Positions 1-4,966 of a DNA stretch of 34,655 nucleotides are shown in pieces. A program made the position numbers and the translations under genes. Every line of letters begins with the position of its first letter. The first letter of the stretch is position 1. The stretch comes from CAYLSO01 sp964386525 (GTDB taxonomy: Bacteria; Eisenbacteria; RBG-16-71-46; DASYSL01): contig CAYLSO010000084.1 in NCBI GenBank assembly GCA_964386525.1, positions 1 to 34,655 of the forward strand, read 5' to 3'. The notes beneath the pieces are model-generated. The model saw only the letters and a program-made list of their open reading frames with translations, was not told the origin of the DNA and ran no database searches.

Positions 1-111
1 GCTTTCTTCGGGCCACTGTTCGTGGGCCCTCAAAACAGGCCTTGAGACGTTTGGCAGCCGCAGCCGGCGCCCCCTCTGTCCCTCCACGGGCGCCGAAGAA
101 TGACGCATCAA
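1..111. other. End of an upstream cassette or leader, no gene
   Basis: This stretch precedes the first attC site. I see no start codon with a ribosome binding site and no recognisable protein. One frame is open from the window edge to a TGA at 43-45 and could be the tail of a gene in the preceding cassette, but it is too short to judge. Confidence 0.3.
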
Positions 112-213
112 GGCTAACTGGCCGCTAGAGCTGCCGCTCCCTGCCCGTCATGCGGCGTGCGGGGCACGCCGCCCGCCGGGCTGCGGGCGCGGCTCAGCGG
201 CGAAGCGTTAGGC
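112..213 (+). repeat. attC recombination site 1 (integron cassette)
   Basis: The element begins with R'' core GGCTAAC (112-118) and ends with R' core GTTAGGC (207-213), the RYYYAAC / GTTRRRY pair of integron attC sites. The inner arms GCCGCTaGAGC and GCTCAGCGGC are complementary except for one unpaired base, the kind of extrahelical base that orients integrase on folded attC DNA. The centre is a perfect 9-bp hairpin (GCGGCGTGC / GCACGCCGC, GGG loop). Near-identical copies lie at 892, 1697 and 2435. Exchange is expected between G207 and T208. The stop codon of the minus-strand antitoxin gene (208-210) lies inside this core. Confidence 0.93.
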
Positions 214-507
214 AACCCGCTTTCGTGAGGTTACACGAACGGATACGTGAGCGCCGCCGTGGCCAAGCATCTCGATCAGCGAATCGACGCTGAACCGGTC
301 GCATTTGCCCCTGACGAGGTCACTGATCCGCGGTTGCGACACCCCAAACAGGCGGGCCGCTCGCGCCTGAGTCAGACCCCGCGCGCGGATCAGCTTGGTC
401 AGCTCAATCATGAGGTCGGCGCGGATCTTGAGGTGTTGGGCTTCATCAGGATTGAAGCCGAGATCACGGAAAACGTTGCCAGAAGGTCGGCGGGCGAGGG
501 TGCTCAT
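208..507 (-). CDS. HigA-type XRE antitoxin (cassette A)
   Basis: Small DNA-binding antitoxin of 99 residues. A helix-turn-helix of the XRE/Cro type spans about residues 38-80: LTQARAARLFGVSQPRISDL, then a glycine and the FSVDSLIEML helix typical of antitoxins paired with Gp49-type toxins. It should neutralise the toxin encoded at 508-852 and repress the shared promoter. The start follows the toxin stop directly (TGAATG), with a strong SD AAGGAG six bases upstream, inside the toxin gene. The stop codon is formed by the first three bases of the cassette, inside the core of attC1. The pair runs against the usual cassette direction. The family is clear; activity is inferred. Confidence 0.9.
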   Translation of the reverse strand: MSTLARRPSGNVFRDLGFNPDEAQHLKIRADLMIELTKLIRARGLTQARAARLFGVSQPRISDLVRGKCDRFSVDSLIEMLGHGGAHVSVRVTSRKRVA

Positions 508-852
508 TCACGGCTCCTTGCGCAAGGGGCGCCGGCGAATCAGGTCATCGTAGCGGCCTATCGCGAGTTCAATATCGCTCAGCGGAGTTCGCTGGGTCTT
601 CTTCTCGAAAGCGTGCAGCACGTAGATCGCTTCAGCGAACTTGGCGACGTAGAGAATCCGGTGCTCCAGGGCAGTGCGAATCCGAATCTCGCAAGCCCCG
701 GGGCCAACGGAGGAAACGAGGTTCCAGTCGTTTGGCGTCAGGCCGCACTGCAGCCGCCGGAGTTGAAAGCCAGTGGCGGCGCGCGCATCCTGGGGGAAGC
801 CCCGGACGCGAGCGAGAGAGGAGCCCAGCCAAACGAGTGGCTTGTCGGCCAT
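508..852 (-). CDS. HigB-like toxin, phage Gp49/DUF891 family (cassette A)
   Basis: Toxin of 114 residues, the usual length for the Gp49-like (PF05973) branch of the RelE/ParE superfamily. Members are ribosome-dependent mRNA interferases. Landmarks are PLVWLGSSL at the N terminus, the EIRIRT strand in mid-protein, and LYVAKFAEAIYVLHAFEKKT, the hallmark C-terminal core with its basic KKTQRTP tail. It is the first gene of a toxin-antitoxin operon. There is no SD before the ATG, and the predicted -10 box ends five bases upstream, so the message should be leaderless. The minus-strand orientation opposes the three other toxin cassettes here. Confidence 0.92.
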   Translation of the reverse strand: MADKPLVWLGSSLARVRGFPQDARAATGFQLRRLQCGLTPNDWNLVSSVGPGACEIRIRTALEHRILYVAKFAEAIYVLHAFEKKTQRTPLSDIELAIGRYDDLIRRRPLRKEP

Positions 853-857
853 GGGGC

Positions 858-886
858 AGTATACACATACTTATATGCCTAAGCAA
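858..886 (-). promoter_or_regulatory. Promoter and operator of cassette A toxin-antitoxin pair
   Basis: Read on the minus strand: -35 TTGCTT (881-886), 17-bp spacer, -10 TATACT (858-863), then five bases to the toxin ATG at 852. Transcription should start at or next to the A of the ATG. The inverted repeat AGTAT-ACAC-ATACT (858-871) overlaps the -10 box and is a good candidate operator for the antitoxin. Confidence 0.7.
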
Positions 887-891
887 TGGTT

Positions 892-993
892 GCCTAACTG
901 GCCTCTAGAGCCGCCGCGCTTGGCCCGTCATGCGGCGTGCGGAGCACGCCGCTCGCCGGGCTGCGGGCGCGGCTGAGCGGCGAGGCGTTAGCG
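892..993 (+). repeat. attC recombination site 2
   Basis: Second copy of the 102-bp attC, with R'' GCCTAAC at 892-898 and R' GTTAGCG at 987-993. The central hairpin carries paired changes (GCGGCGTGC GGA GCACGCCGC), so the stem is preserved although the loop differs. It closes cassette A (about 208-987) and opens cassette B. The R' core ends in G rather than a pyrimidine, a small departure from GTTRRRY. Confidence 0.92.
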
Positions 994-1015
994 CGGCAAC
1001 GCCGGAAGATTGAGC

Positions 1016-1045
1016 TTGAATCGATAGCACGGCCCCCGTTATAAT
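1016..1045 (+). promoter_or_regulatory. Promoter of cassette B toxin-antitoxin pair
   Basis: -35 TTGAAT (1016-1021), 18-bp spacer, perfect -10 TATAAT (1040-1045). Seven bases then separate it from the GTG start of the toxin at 1053, predicting a leaderless transcript. The promoter lies just after attC2, so the cassette carries its own promoter and would not depend on an integron Pc. Confidence 0.75.
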
Positions 1046-1052
1046 AGGTACT

Positions 1053-1346
1053 GTGATACGCTCATTCGCCGATGGTGCTACGGAGGATCTGTTCAACGGG
1101 GTTGCCAGTCGCCGGGCGCGCCGGGCGTGTCCGCAGGTCCTGTGGCCGGTCGTGCGCCGCAAGTTGACGCAACTCAACCGGGTGCAAGACCTACGGGAAC
1201 TCAGCATTCCGCCGGGCAACCGGCTTGAGCGGCTCAGTGGTGACCGTGTTGGGCAGCACAGCATTCGCATCAACGAGCAGTATCGGGTGTGTTTCCGTTG
1301 GGAGGATGGGTATGCGGACGAAGTCGAAGTCACGAACTACCACTAG
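1053..1346 (+). CDS. higB: HigB toxin, RelE/ParE superfamily (cassette B)
   Basis: 97-residue member of the classic HigB plasmid-killer family (PF05015), an mRNA interferase acting on translating ribosomes. It starts MIRSF and has the family's LERLSGDRVGQHSIRINEQY segment, then RVCFRW and the C-terminal acidic strand DEVEVTNYH, where the terminal Tyr-His is the conserved active-site end. The start is GTG with no SD, seven bases after a consensus -10 box. The antitoxin gene overlaps its last 35 bases. A full-length, apparently intact toxin. Confidence 0.95.
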   Translation: MIRSFADGATEDLFNGVASRRARRACPQVLWPVVRRKLTQLNRVQDLRELSIPPGNRLERLSGDRVGQHSIRINEQYRVCFRWEDGYADEVEVTNYH

Positions 1347-1689
1347 CCGAGGTGGCCGCAGGGGCGCGCCCTTGGTGGAGCGTCGGCTGCCCACGAAGCG
1401 GCCGCCGACGCATCCGGGCGAGATGCTGCTCGAGGAGTTTCTCAAGCCACTCGGGATCTCGCAGTCCGCATTCGCGGTCCGTTTGGGTGTCTCTTTCCCA
1501 CGCCTGAATGAGGTAGTCCGCGGGAAGCGGAGCGTGACTCCAGATACTGCTCTGCGGCTGGCGCGGGTCACGGGGATGAGCGCCGAGTTCTGGCTTGGCC
1601 TGCAGCAGGATTGGGATCTGTGGCACGCATTGCGGTCAGTTCAGGCAATGGAGATCACGCAGCTCAAGCCAATCCGGCGGGCGGGATAG
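1312..1689 (+). CDS. higA: HigA family antitoxin (cassette B)
   Basis: Antitoxin of 125 residues from this start. The diagnostic HigA segment is PTHPGEMLLEEFLKPLGISQ, followed by the XRE helix-turn-helix (AFAVRLGVSFPRLNEVVRGK) and the RLARVTGMSAEFWLGLQQDWDL signature of HigA dimers. I chose ATG 1312 because GGAGG (1301-1305) sits six bases upstream; ATG 1306 would abut that SD. The basic N-terminal extension before the HigA core is unusual and partly reflects the overlap with the toxin gene. It should bind HigB and repress the operon. The stop lies eight bases before attC3. Confidence 0.93.
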   Translation: MRTKSKSRTTTSRGGRRGAPLVERRLPTKRPPTHPGEMLLEEFLKPLGISQSAFAVRLGVSFPRLNEVVRGKRSVTPDTALRLARVTGMSAEFWLGLQQDWDLWHALRSVQAMEITQLKPIRRAG

Positions 1690-1696
1690 CGGGGCG

Positions 1697-1798
1697 CGCT
1701 AACTGGCCGCTAGAGCCGCCGCTCCTCGCCAGTCACGCGGCGTGCGGGGCACCCCGCCCGCCGGGCTGCGGGCGCGGCTCAGCGGCGAAGCGCTAGGC
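1697..1798 (+). repeat. attC recombination site 3
   Basis: Third copy of the 102-bp attC: R'' CGCTAAC (1697-1703) and R' GCTAGGC (1792-1798). The R' core has GCT instead of GTT at the exchange point, and one side of the central hairpin is mutated (GCACCCCGC instead of GCACGCCGC). It closes cassette B. The sequence is otherwise almost identical to sites 1 and 4, though the core change may lower recombination. Confidence 0.9.
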
Positions 1799-1825
1799 AG
1801 CCAGTGCCCTCCTGACAAGGGACTC

Positions 1826-1854
1826 TTGACAGGCTGTATATACATGCGTATAGT
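1826..1854 (+). promoter_or_regulatory. Promoter and operator of cassette C brnTA
   Basis: -35 TTGACA (1826-1831), 17-bp spacer, -10 TATAGT (1849-1854), then six bases to ATG 1861, so the predicted start of transcription is the A of the start codon. The perfect palindrome TGTATATACA (1835-1844) sits in the spacer and is the likely site for autorepression by BrnA. Confidence 0.8.
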
Positions 1855-1860
1855 CGCGAC

Positions 1861-2148
1861 ATGAGATTCACCTGGGATCGGGCGAAGAGCGAGGTAAACC
1901 ACAGGGAGCGTGGGCTCGATCTTGCGTTTGCCTCGCTGATCTTCGACGGACCCATTCTCATGGTGGAGGATAGCCGGCGGGACTACGGCGAGCGGCGGTT
2001 CGTGGCCATCGGCGTAGCCGACGGGCTCCACCTGACAGTGGTCTTCACGGATCGTGAGGGGAAGGGCGGCAGGGTGACCCGCCGCATCATCTCGGCACGG
2101 CGGAGCAACAAACGGGAGAGACAGCACTATGGCGAGATTGTCGGGTAA
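1861..2148 (+). CDS. brnT: BrnT family toxin (cassette C)
   Basis: 95 residues, the normal length for BrnT (PF04365), a RelE-fold ribonuclease toxin that inhibits translation. The N terminus MRFTWDRAKSEVNHRERGLD matches the family opening (WDxxKxxxNxxxHG-like). The core has F(D)GP, then RRDYGERRFVAIGVADG, and the end carries the VTRRIISARRSNKRERQHY motif with the Ile-Ile-Ser-Ala-Arg and Arg-x-x-x-Tyr elements of BrnT. There is no SD. The start codon lies six bases after the -10 box. It overlaps the antitoxin gene by 20 bases. Confidence 0.95.
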   Translation: MRFTWDRAKSEVNHRERGLDLAFASLIFDGPILMVEDSRRDYGERRFVAIGVADGLHLTVVFTDREGKGGRVTRRIISARRSNKRERQHYGEIVG

Positions 2149-2440
2149 CCGGAGACGGCCGAGCCGGGGCCGAGCGGACTTGGCCCGACTCCGGAAGCAG
2201 AGTGAGGCGGCGATCGCGCGCACTTCGCCACCTGAGTTGGCGGATCTGCCCGCGGACTTCTGGGATACCTCAGAGGTGGTGTTGCCCGTGCCGAAGCGAG
2301 CGATCTCGCTTCGCGTCGATGAAGACGTGCTGAAGTGGTTCAAGTCACGGGGGCCCCGCTACCAGTCGCGGATGAATGCCATTCTACGCAGCTATATGGC
2401 ACACATGCGAAAGGGCCGGGGGCGAAAAGGGACAGCCTAA
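2129..2440 (+). CDS. brnA: BrnA antitoxin (cassette C)
   Basis: 103-residue partner of BrnT. The N-terminal half is a linker rich in Arg, Glu and Asp that should wrap the toxin (ELADLPADFWDTSEVVLP is the conserved BrnA segment with its FWD motif). The C-terminal ribbon-helix-helix is visible as KRAISLRVDEDVLKWFKSRG, then YQSRMNAILRSYM. A GGGAGA sequence lies about ten bases before the ATG. BrnA normally binds its own promoter, and a palindrome is present there. The TAA stop (2438-2440) is inside the R'' core of attC4. Confidence 0.94.
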   Translation: MARLSGNRRRPSRGRADLARLRKQSEAAIARTSPPELADLPADFWDTSEVVLPVPKRAISLRVDEDVLKWFKSRGPRYQSRMNAILRSYMAHMRKGRGRKGTA

Positions 2441-2536
2441 CCGGCCGCTAGAGCCGCCGCTCCTCGCCCGTCACGCGGCGTGCGGGGCACGCCGCCCGCC
2501 GGGCTGCAGGCGCGGCTCAGCGGCGAAGCGTTAGGC
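2435..2536 (+). repeat. attC recombination site 4
   Basis: Fourth copy: R'' GCCTAAC (2435-2441) and R' GTTAGGC (2530-2536), both full matches to the attC cores. The central hairpin GCGGCGTGC GGG GCACGCCGC is perfect, as in site 1. It closes cassette C and overlaps the last codons of brnA. Confidence 0.94.
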
Positions 2537-2549
2537 CGGCATTGGGGGC

Positions 2550-2578
2550 TTGACAGCTATACGGCTCTGCCGTAGAGT
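2550..2578 (+). promoter_or_regulatory. Promoter and operator of cassette D toxin-antitoxin pair
   Basis: -35 TTGACA (2550-2555), 17-bp spacer, -10 TAGAGT (2573-2578), then six bases to GTG 2585. The inverted repeat TACGG-CTCTG-CCGTA (2560-2574) fills the spacer and touches the -10 box, so a repressor bound there would block RNA polymerase. This is the fourth toxin promoter with this tight geometry. Confidence 0.75.
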
Positions 2579-2584
2579 CCATCT

Positions 2585-2899
2585 GTGTTCACTTTCGTTG
2601 AAGCCCCCCTCTTCACGGAGCTCGTCGGTGAGTACTTCACAGACGAGGAGTACTCGGCGCTTCAGGTCGCCCTTGCTAGGAACCCTGAACTCGGCGACGT
2701 AATCCCAGGTTCCGGCGGTGTCAGGAAAGTGCGCTGGGGATCTCGTGGCCGGGGGAAATGGGGTGCCGTTCGCGTGATCTCCTTCGTCAGGACTCAGCAG
2801 AGGGTCATCTGGCTCCTGACGCTCTATGCGAAGAATGTTGCCGAGACCATTCCCGCCCACCTGCTTCGCAAGATCCGCAAGGAGATTGAAGATGCCTAA
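2585..2899 (+). CDS. RelE/HigB2-type toxin (cassette D)
   Basis: 104-residue toxin of the HigB2-like RelE branch (PF06296). Family marks are the N-terminal FVEAPLFTELVGEYFTDEEY, the ARNPELGDVIPGSGGVRKVRW block with its conserved Pro-Gly-(S/T)-Gly-Gly-x-Arg-Lys, the basic SRGRGKWGAVRVISF strand, and LLTLYAKN near the C terminus (usually L.LYAK). It is expected to cleave mRNA on the ribosome. The GTG start has no SD and lies six bases after the -10 box, predicting a leaderless message. The antitoxin ATG overlaps its last eight bases. Confidence 0.94.
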   Translation: MFTFVEAPLFTELVGEYFTDEEYSALQVALARNPELGDVIPGSGGVRKVRWGSRGRGKWGAVRVISFVRTQQRVIWLLTLYAKNVAETIPAHLLRKIRKEIEDA

Positions 2900-3167
2900 G
2901 CGCTCCCGGAATGTCGGGCAGGAGATTCTGAAGGGGCTTCGCCAGCTGAAGCGAGGCCAGGTCGGCCGCGGGCTCACTCTCCCTCCGATAGTGTCCATCC
3001 GAGCTCGGACGGGTCTGTCGCAGTCCGATTTCGCGCGACTCCTCGGTGTTTCGGTGCGGACCCTTCAGGAATGGGAGCAAGGGCGTCGGCTTCCGTCGGG
3101 GCCGGCCCGCACTCTCCTGGCTATTGCCCACAAGAATCCGAAAGCTCTGTTGGATACGGCGGCCTAA
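2892..3167 (+). CDS. XRE-type antitoxin of HigB2 pair (cassette D)
   Basis: 91 residues. The N terminus (MPKRSRNVGQEILKGLRQLK) and the Arg-Gly-rich linker are typical of antitoxins for RelE/HigB2 toxins. The helix-turn-helix follows at about residues 40-65 (RTGLSQSDFARLLGVSVRTL, then QEWEQGRRLPSGPA), ending in LLAIAHKNPKALL, the characteristic tail. The SD AAGGAG is seven bases upstream inside the toxin gene. The TAA stop at 3165-3167 is part of the R'' core of attC5. Confidence 0.95.
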   Translation: MPKRSRNVGQEILKGLRQLKRGQVGRGLTLPPIVSIRARTGLSQSDFARLLGVSVRTLQEWEQGRRLPSGPARTLLAIAHKNPKALLDTAA

Positions 3168-3233
3168 CCGGCCGCCAGAGCCGTCGCCCTCGCCCGGGGG
3201 CTGCGGACGCGGGCCAGCGGCGAGGCGTCGGGC
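3162..3233 (+). repeat. attC site 5, shortened
   Basis: R'' GCCTAAC is perfect (3162-3168), and the arms GCCGCCAGAGCC and GGGCCAGCGGCGAGGCG are recognisable copies of the other attC arms. About 30 bp containing the central hairpin are missing and the R' core has drifted to GTCGGGC (3227-3233), losing the GTT exchange triplet. It probably no longer recombines well. It closes cassette D. Confidence 0.8.
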
Positions 3234-3275
3234 GGATACGAGCCCGGCAGGCTGCAGGCAAGAGGGAGCGCTGCC

Positions 3276-3833
3276 ATGAGTAGCCCGGCAACTGCCGTGG
3301 ATGTCACCCAGAGGCTCTTGGCGGCTTGGGATGCCAGGAACCTCGACGACTTCGTGGCGCTTCTTGCGGACGACGTTGAATGGTACGACCCGGCGATGCC
3401 CGAGCCTCCTGCCCGTGGGCGAGCGGCGGTGAGAGCTTTCAGCGAGAACGTGCTGCACGCCTTCCCCGACTTCAGGTACGAAATCCAGCCTCCGATATGC
3501 AGTGCCGCGGACGGCACCCGCTGCGCGATCCTGTGGCGGATAACGGGGACGAGTCTCCATCCCTTGCGGCCTCTCGGGTACGCGCCAACGGGCCGGCGGG
3601 TGAGTCTTGAAGGAGTTGACGTGGTGGACATTCGCGACGGGCTGATCACCCGGATCCTCACGGCGTTCGATCCCATCGCAGGGGCGGAGCAGCTCCTCAA
3701 CCGACCGCTGCGGCCCATGCCGGGTACGTGGCGAGCAAGGATCGCCGTCACCGTGCAGCGGGTCCTGGCGCGCCTCGCGCGCACGGAGGCCCAGGGGCAT
3801 GCCGCCCGACAATCCGCTGAGCGGCCGCGTTAG
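3276..3833 (+). CDS. SnoaL-like / NTF2-fold protein (cassette E)
   Basis: 185 residues. The first 140 form an NTF2-like cone of the SnoaL ester-cyclase type: VTQRLLAAWDARNLDDFVAL, then LADDVEWYDPA, RGRAAVRAF, FPDFRYEI, and VDVVDIRDGLITRILTAFDP, the usual final strands. Relatives are small-molecule isomerases, cyclases or orphan binding proteins; the substrate cannot be told. An AGAGGGAG sequence precedes the ATG. The basic C-terminal extension is longer than needed for the fold, and its last dozen residues (GHAARQSAERPR) are encoded by the remnant of an attC site. It follows the shortened attC5 and so looks like an old cassette gene. Confidence 0.82.
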   Translation: MSSPATAVDVTQRLLAAWDARNLDDFVALLADDVEWYDPAMPEPPARGRAAVRAFSENVLHAFPDFRYEIQPPICSAADGTRCAILWRITGTSLHPLRPLGYAPTGRRVSLEGVDVVDIRDGLITRILTAFDPIAGAEQLLNRPLRPMPGTWRARIAVTVQRVLARLARTEAQGHAARQSAERPR

Positions 3834-3835
3834 GC
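3794..3835 (+). repeat. attC remnant 6 (3' half), overlapping a reading frame
   Basis: GGGGCATGCCGCCCG at 3794-3808 matches the centre of the intact sites (GGGGCACGCCGCCCG) with one change. GCTGAGCGGC followed by GCGTTAGGC (R' core, 3829-3835) matches their 3' end, with a dozen or so bases missing between. The 5' half, including R'', cannot be found. The remnant is read through as the last codons of the SnoaL-like gene. Confidence 0.65.
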
Positions 3836-3910
3836 CGCCCGAAGACAGTATCCTGATTCTGAGGAGCATCTAACGCCCCCGTGGGGCACGGCAAGGAAGG
3901 AGGAGTCGCC

Positions 3911-4303
3911 ATGAGAGGCTTCGTGCAAGACATCGAGGGTCTCGCCGTCAAGAATGACGAGTTTCGCCGGGTGCTTTACACCGCCAAACACTGCCAGCTC
4001 GTCGTCATGGCGCTGAAGCCCGAGGAAGAGATCGGGACGGAAGTCCATCAGCTCGACCAGTTCTTCCGCGTGGAGGAGGGGACCGGTGAGGCGGTTCTCG
4101 ATGGCGTTCGGACGGCGATCCGAGCGGGCTTCGCGGTGGTCGTCCCGGCGGGGACGAATCACAACATCATCAACACCGGCAGTGCTCCACTGAAGCTCTA
4201 CACGCTCTATGCGCCGCCAAATCATCGGGACGGCGTCGTCCACCATACCCGCGCCGACGCGGAGGCCGACAACGAACACTTCGAAGGCAAGACGACGGAA
4301 TAG
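3911..4303 (+). CDS. Cupin-domain protein (cassette F)
   Basis: 130-residue single cupin barrel. Motif 1 is seen as EEEIGTEVHQLDQFFRVEEG, where His and Glu are candidate metal ligands, and motif 2 as VVVPAGTNHNIINTG with the second His. This is the pattern of small stand-alone cupins often annotated as mannose-6-phosphate isomerase-like. The usual third ligand in motif 1 is Gln in part of this group, so metal binding is likely but the reaction is unknown. I chose ATG 3911 for the strong AAGGAGGAG seven bases upstream. It lies between attC remnants 6 and 7 and so is probably a decayed cassette. Confidence 0.88.
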   Translation: MRGFVQDIEGLAVKNDEFRRVLYTAKHCQLVVMALKPEEEIGTEVHQLDQFFRVEEGTGEAVLDGVRTAIRAGFAVVVPAGTNHNIINTGSAPLKLYTLYAPPNHRDGVVHHTRADAEADNEHFEGKTTE

Positions 4304-4306
4304 AGA

Positions 4307-4403
4307 GTCGACCGGGCGCCGGGCCGATCGCCGCGGGGCCGCCGCCGTCGGGTTCCCTCGGGGGTTCTGCCGGCCGGCGCGGCTCAGCGGCGAGGCGCTC
4401 GGC
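4307..4403 (+). repeat. attC remnant 7, decayed cores
   Basis: The right end GCGCGGCTCAGCGGCGAGGC followed by GCTCGGC copies the right end of the intact sites almost base for base, with R' degraded to GCTCGGC (4397-4403). The left end GACCGGGCGCCGGGCCGATC aligns with AACCGGCCGCCAGAGCCGTC of attC5, but R'' has lost its AAC. The centre is unrelated. It is the last convincing attC in the window. Confidence 0.65.
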
Positions 4404-4437
4404 AGCCCGCCGCGCGGCACGGAGGAGATCTAAGAAA

Positions 4438-4809
4438 ATGACCCTACCTGACCCCGTTGCCATCCTCGCTTCCATCATCTTCATGGCCGTCACGATCATC
4501 GTGTCCGCGGGACTCGTGCTCCGCGTCCGTCCGCTTCCCTATGTCCAGGCGTTGTTGATCGCTGCGGTCGCAAATCTCCTGGGGAAGCTCCTCGTCTCGG
4601 TACTCCACTGGCCAGGCACGATTTCATACTCGCTCCCGACGATCGCCTTCCTCGCCCTCTCTTCTGTCTTCTTCAAGCCCAGCGTGCCGAAGCTCTTGCT
4701 CTACTGGATCGCGGGGTTCGCGCTTTACCTGGTGATTCACCTGCTCATCACGACGTTGTTCGACTGGACGTTCATGTTTCCTTTCTGGGCCCCAAGGTTG
4801 CTGCGGTAG
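4438..4809 (+). CDS. Small integral membrane protein, unknown function
   Basis: 123 residues with about four hydrophobic segments: roughly 8-28, 34-56, 66-76 with the following turn, and 84-108. A conserved-looking LPYVQALLIAAVANLLGKLL segment lies in the second. No family was recognised. GGAGGAG lies about 11 bases before the ATG. It sits just past the last attC remnant and could be a cassette whose attC has been lost. The following 157 bases (4810-4966) hold no gene or repeat that I can see. Confidence 0.75.
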   Translation: MTLPDPVAILASIIFMAVTIIVSAGLVLRVRPLPYVQALLIAAVANLLGKLLVSVLHWPGTISYSLPTIAFLALSSVFFKPSVPKLLLYWIAGFALYLVIHLLITTLFDWTFMFPFWAPRLLR

Positions 4810-4966
4810 CCATGGCGCACGTCGGCCAAGCGGCGGTTCGACGCGGCGGTCCGGGGCCATATGGCGCGCTCCGTTCTCATTCGTGCGTGCGACCTGACCC
4901 CTCGGGCAGGCGGCGCTGGCTGCGGCGCGCCGCTCACCTCGAACTTGAGGGGCCGAAGGGGGAGCC

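Noticed and set aside
3868..3874. ATCTAAC, which fits the attC R'' pattern RYYYAAC
   Set aside because: No GTTRRRY partner follows at attC distance, and the next gene starts 37 bases later with a strong SD. It is probably chance.
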